Part shown: positions 60,870 through 64,000 of the stretch, piece after piece
Layout: each line of letters begins with the position of its first letter
Numbering within the stretch: the first letter of the stretch is position 1
Origin: Alkalibacterium pelagium
Lineage (GTDB): Bacteria; Bacillota; Bacilli; Lactobacillales; Carnobacteriaceae_A
Reading direction: 5' to 3'
NCBI RefSeq assembly: GCF_900109325.1
Contig: NZ_FNZU01000005.1
Coordinates: 1-64,000 of the forward strand
Length of the DNA stretch: 64,000 nucleotides
Program-made: the position numbers and the translations under genes
The notes under the pieces: generated by a model
What the model was told of the DNA's origin: nothing
The model's database searches: none
What the model saw: only the letters and a program-made list of their open reading frames with translations

Positions 60870-63800
60870 TTATCTTTTAGTTAAAATATTCATTCTATTC
60901 TCGAAAAAGTCAATCGCATAATTTCTTTGCAGAATATCATGATGCTTTTGATTATAGTAATTACAAAGACAGCTATAACAAGCCGCTTCACCATTTGAAT
61001 CTTCTCCACAATTACACTGTTTAACTACTTGGTATGAGCGATAAAGTAGATCATGAAATTCATCAACATCAGCTTCCCCTAAACGTCTCACATGACCTGC
61101 TCCACCTGGAACCACATCAAATAAAATAAAATTAGTAACCCAGTCCCCTTCACCCAATTTATTATAATGAACGGTTCCTGAGATATCATTACGCTCAATT
61201 CCTAGTTGCTTACTTACACCTTCAAGTAAAGCATATAAGATTGATAAAGCTTCTTTATAATCGATATATATTTCAAAGGAGATATTAGCTACGTCTGTTT
61301 TAAACGTATGACCCAAAGTTCTTCTATATAATCTTTCGTTTGAACATTCTCTTCCATATGGTGTATGGTGCATCTTATTATCAAATAAATCATAGAGCAA
61401 CTGATCATTTTTTTCTGCGTATCCGCAAGTTTCACACACAAAGAAGTTTGACTTATTTATAACCACCAGTTCATCATTAGATGTTGACTTAACCTTAACG
61501 ATTCTTTGATTATATTCTATCTCATTGACTTTATTGTTCGTGATTTCTTCTTTATCTCCTACATAGAAAATTTCACTTTTGTACGTTTTTTCAGGTTTAC
61601 TTATGGTCGATTTTTTTATTTGAGGGCTTATTATAAATCCATATTCAGGAATCACAAAGGTGTTTTCTTTATTTACTTCTTCCCCACACACATCACAATC
61701 ACCAAGCTTATGACTATACGATTCTTTAAAATGTCGTTTGATATTAACATGTCCACATCTAGTATTTTGACAAATGCCAAAATCGTATAAATCCCAGACT
61801 TTGTTTTTCCCAGATGGTCTTTTAATATACTGACTTCGGTATAGATTTCCGTCTGCTATAATCTCTGCACCAGGTGCATATTCCGAAATCGCCATCAACA
61901 AATCTCTTTGCAACCTTAGATCATTTGATTTGTTATTGTACTTAATTGATCTCTCATCGAGTGATGTTACCAGTTCGACAGTATCAACAGGGAAGCCATA
62001 TTTGGGTAATATGTTTTTCTTAGACAGGAAGGACAGTATATTTTCTCCCTTAATCTTGCTTATATAATTATCAAGTCTATTATAGACATGTGTATTATTT
62101 TTATTTTCCTTAATCCTATCAATAGCTTCATTCTTCAATTTTTCTATATCTTCAAGTTCATTAATATATTCTGAGTATTCCCTATATAAAATCCCTTCTT
62201 CAGAACTCAAGGCAGCAATCCATTGTAGATAATTGCTGGATAAAATTGTTGGTAGAAAATGTTTAATGTATTTTTCGGTTGTCTTTGGTAAATTTTGGAT
62301 AAAATAAATCAATCCTTCAAAGTTATTTTTTTCAAAGAATAACTCTACATTTTTATATCTATCCGGATATTTCCGCCAGTATGCCGAAATGATCGCAGCA
62401 TTAAAGTGTCGCTTGACTATTTTCTCATTTTCAACCTTAAACTTCGGTGGATTTATTTTTCCTCTAATCATAGATTCTGGAGATTTATAATAAGTCAAAT
62501 CATGAGAAGAGAGTCTAGAAAATGTAAGTGAATAGGCAACTGAATTTTTTCTCCTTCCTGCTCGTCCTGCTCTTTGGGCATAGTTTGAAGGAGATGGCGG
62601 CATATTTTTCATGAATACTGTTTCAAGTTCTCCAACGTCTACTCCCATTTCAAAAGTAGTTGAACAACTTAGAACATTAATCTCATTTTTGATAAACATT
62701 TCTTGATATTGTTTAGCTTTCATTGAACTGAGCTGCGCAGTATGTTCCTTTACCCTCAGCGGGAAGATATCTAGGTTTAAATATTGTTTCCTATAATGAT
62801 TATTTTCAAATGTTTCTTCTAGATCACATTCCGTAAGTTTTCCATGGCATCTATACGTACTACAGACATTTGAAATGTTATGTGGTGTTAATTTCCCGCA
62901 CTTATCGCACATGTACCAGTCCAAATCGTAGGAGAATGACGGTTTAACTACGAAATTACTGATATCCATAACATATTGATCTGGTTTTTTAGCTACGATA
63001 TGCTTTTCTTGCTTCAACAATTTCCAGATATTAGTCAAATAATCATTTATTCTATCATGTTGGCTCTCTTCAAGTGTTTTTTCAAGATAGTCCATTCTTG
63101 AGTTAGATCTGCTAACAGACACCCATGACTTTCGTAAGGTATTCTTTCTATCTGGTTTATCCAGACTTAACGACATAGTAAACTCATTGCCGTTAAATGA
63201 ATAATATTCTCTATCGCTTTCTAACATTTCTTTCGAATAAGAAAAATCGAAAATACACTCTCTCTTGAAACTATTCGTCAAAACCTTTATTAAAGATTGC
63301 GCATCTTCTCCAGCAAAGTAGCCTAATTTTTTGATTTCCTTGTTTAAATATTGAAACGAAAGAAGACCAAGATTTTCCAGACTATTTCGATCACTACTAG
63401 ATATTTCATAAAGTACAGTTTTCCATGCTTCTTTCATAGAATCCTGCTCTTTTTCCAATATACCTGTCTGCTCAAATAAAGCTGCTAATTTATTCACTAA
63501 GGTATTTATTTTAATCCCATCTTCAGGCTTATATTTACTTAACTCTTTAAGAGCTTCCATCACTAGTCTTCTTCTCAAAATATTGTTGTAAGTGAAGTCA
63601 AAATAGCTGGCAAAATAGGCTGCTTCCTGACGACTATCGGAAAATACGAGTAACTGTTTATTTTGAGAATCCGAATACACTTCTTTACTTGATTCTGATC
63701 CAACAGCGTCAATTCCAAAAAAGTCACTATCAAGATCATTTATCTCGTTTACTATTTTTGATATTTTTGAAGGTATTTCTTCATAGATACTTGAACCAAT

Positions 63801-64000
63801 TACACTTGCCGCTGCTTCTTGTCCTATATAAAAGCCACGTAATATAGAACCTCGGGTACTAGTCGTGTCGCATGCATAACATTTATGAAGTGCTTTCTTA
63901 TCAGTCTTTACTTGCAAAACTTCAACTAAATTTTCATCGTGACAGTCACATCCCAGTCCGTTGACTAGCTGTTTTTTTTCAATCTTTCCACACTTTCCAC
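60870..64000 (-). CDS. DUF1998-containing large helicase, C-terminal part (5' end beyond window)
   Basis: The frame is open from the stop at 60870 to the window edge at 64000, at least 1043 codons; the true start lies outside. Seen parts: CGKCGK and CDCHD near the edge (zinc-like), FSDSRQEAAYFASYF (start of the second helicase domain), SCSTTFEMGVDVGELETVFMKN with YAQRAGRAGRR (motifs V/VI), then a C-terminal DUF1998 region with Cys clusters (CETCGY; CNCGEDSNGEAACYSC). The N-terminal ATPase half is missing. Relatives include MrfA/YprA and the very large Druantia DruE and DISARM helicases. It is visibly more AT-rich than its neighbours, a sign of transfer. The exact system is unknown. Confidence 0.85.
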   Translation of the reverse strand, partial: GKCGKIEKKQLVNGLGCDCHDENLVEVLQVKTDKKALHKCYACDTTSTRGSILRGFYIGQEAAASVIGSSIYEEIPSKISKIVNEINDLDSDFFGIDAVGSESSKEVYSDSQNKQLLVFSDSRQEAAYFASYFDFTYNNILRRRLVMEALKELSKYKPEDGIKINTLVNKLAALFEQTGILEKEQDSMKEAWKTVLYEISSSDRNSLENLGLLSFQYLNKEIKKLGYFAGEDAQSLIKVLTNSFKRECIFDFSYSKEMLESDREYYSFNGNEFTMSLSLDKPDRKNTLRKSWVSVSRSNSRMDYLEKTLEESQHDRINDYLTNIWKLLKQEKHIVAKKPDQYVMDISNFVVKPSFSYDLDWYMCDKCGKLTPHNISNVCSTYRCHGKLTECDLEETFENNHYRKQYLNLDIFPLRVKEHTAQLSSMKAKQYQEMFIKNEINVLSCSTTFEMGVDVGELETVFMKNMPPSPSNYAQRAGRAGRRKNSVAYSLTFSRLSSHDLTYYKSPESMIRGKINPPKFKVENEKIVKRHFNAAIISAYWRKYPDRYKNVELFFEKNNFEGLIYFIQNLPKTTEKYIKHFLPTILSSNYLQWIAALSSEEGILYREYSEYINELEDIEKLKNEAIDRIKENKNNTHVYNRLDNYISKIKGENILSFLSKKNILPKYGFPVDTVELVTSLDERSIKYNNKSNDLRLQRDLLMAISEYAPGAEIIADGNLYRSQYIKRPSGKNKVWDLYDFGICQNTRCGHVNIKRHFKESYSHKLGDCDVCGEEVNKENTFVIPEYGFIISPQIKKSTISKPEKTYKSEIFYVGDKEEITNNKVNEIEYNQRIVKVKSTSNDELVVINKSNFFVCETCGYAEKNDQLLYDLFDNKMHHTPYGRECSNERLYRRTLGHTFKTDVANISFEIYIDYKEALSILYALLEGVSKQLGIERNDISGTVHYNKLGEGDWVTNFILFDVVPGGAGHVRRLGEADVDEFHDLLYRSYQVVKQCNCGEDSNGEAACYSCLCNYYNQKHHDILQRNYAIDFFENRMNILTKR

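Overview
The window is chromosomal DNA of a low-to-moderate GC Firmicute. It most resembles the Lactobacillales, probably a Carnobacteriaceae-like lactic acid bacterium (an inference from gene content; no lineage search was possible). Support comes from the 16S 5' end at the left edge, RpoE (delta), CbpA, QueT, class II aldolase, zinc-free L31, the order murA-rho-rpmE2, AGGAGG ribosome binding sites, and frequent TTG/GTG starts. Most genes are core housekeeping genes. Nothing looks like a prophage or an IS element.

Layout. 1-0.6 kb: 5' end of an rRNA operon leaving to the left, with two promoters. 0.6-4 kb: trmR, cbpA, queT under a preQ1-like riboswitch, mazEF and acpS. 4.2-12.3 kb (minus strand): cshA, murF, ddl, rpmE2, rho, murA, bioY. 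12.5-14.2 kb: a two-gene flavin monooxygenase/FMN reductase unit. 14.5-15.7 kb: an intergenic hairpin array and the first of two NERD-domain proteins. 16-20 kb: fba, pyrG with a GGGC-start attenuator, rpoE and a DUF1934 gene. 20.3-26.1 kb (plus strand): lipL, an HD dNTPase, a HAD phosphatase, ohr, and a LexA-box Y-family polymerase with its YolD partner. 26.2-31.7 kb (minus strand): a folate one-carbon cluster (fhs, fchA, folD, fthC) followed by a folate ECF S-component gene that has a THF riboswitch about 460 bases upstream of its start. 31.9-37.8 kb: ald, mgsA, a DJ-1/PfpI protein, candidate C-rich small RNAs and metNPQ. 38-42 kb: the second NERD paralogue, an amidohydrolase and an amidase. 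42.2-46.6 kb: trpXYZ-trpB behind a leader with two small Trp-containing ORFs and stacked terminators. 47-58.7 kb: an amino-acid oxidase, PAP2, guaC, gmk, a UppS-like protein, adhP, dsdA, recQ and a split ThrE exporter. 58.8-60.5 kb: a CwlO/PcsB-like M23 hydrolase with a WalR-type box. 60.9 kb to the right edge: the 3' part of a large, AT-rich DUF1998 helicase, possibly the start of a defence island.

Genes that work together. In the folate cluster, FolD has lost the residues needed for cyclohydrolase activity, and the neighbouring FchA can supply that step. The trpXYZ importer sits with an orphan trpB, and Trp-codon leader ORFs precede it. MurF, Ddl, MurA, the M23 hydrolase and the UppS-like enzyme all serve the cell wall. 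MetN lacks its usual regulatory domain.

The observations most worth follow-up are the trp leader, the folD/fchA division of labour, the long gap between THF riboswitch and gene, the candidate C-rich RNAs upstream of metNPQ, the hairpin array at 14.6 kb, the two NERD paralogues with diverged active sites, and the truncated helicase at the right edge.
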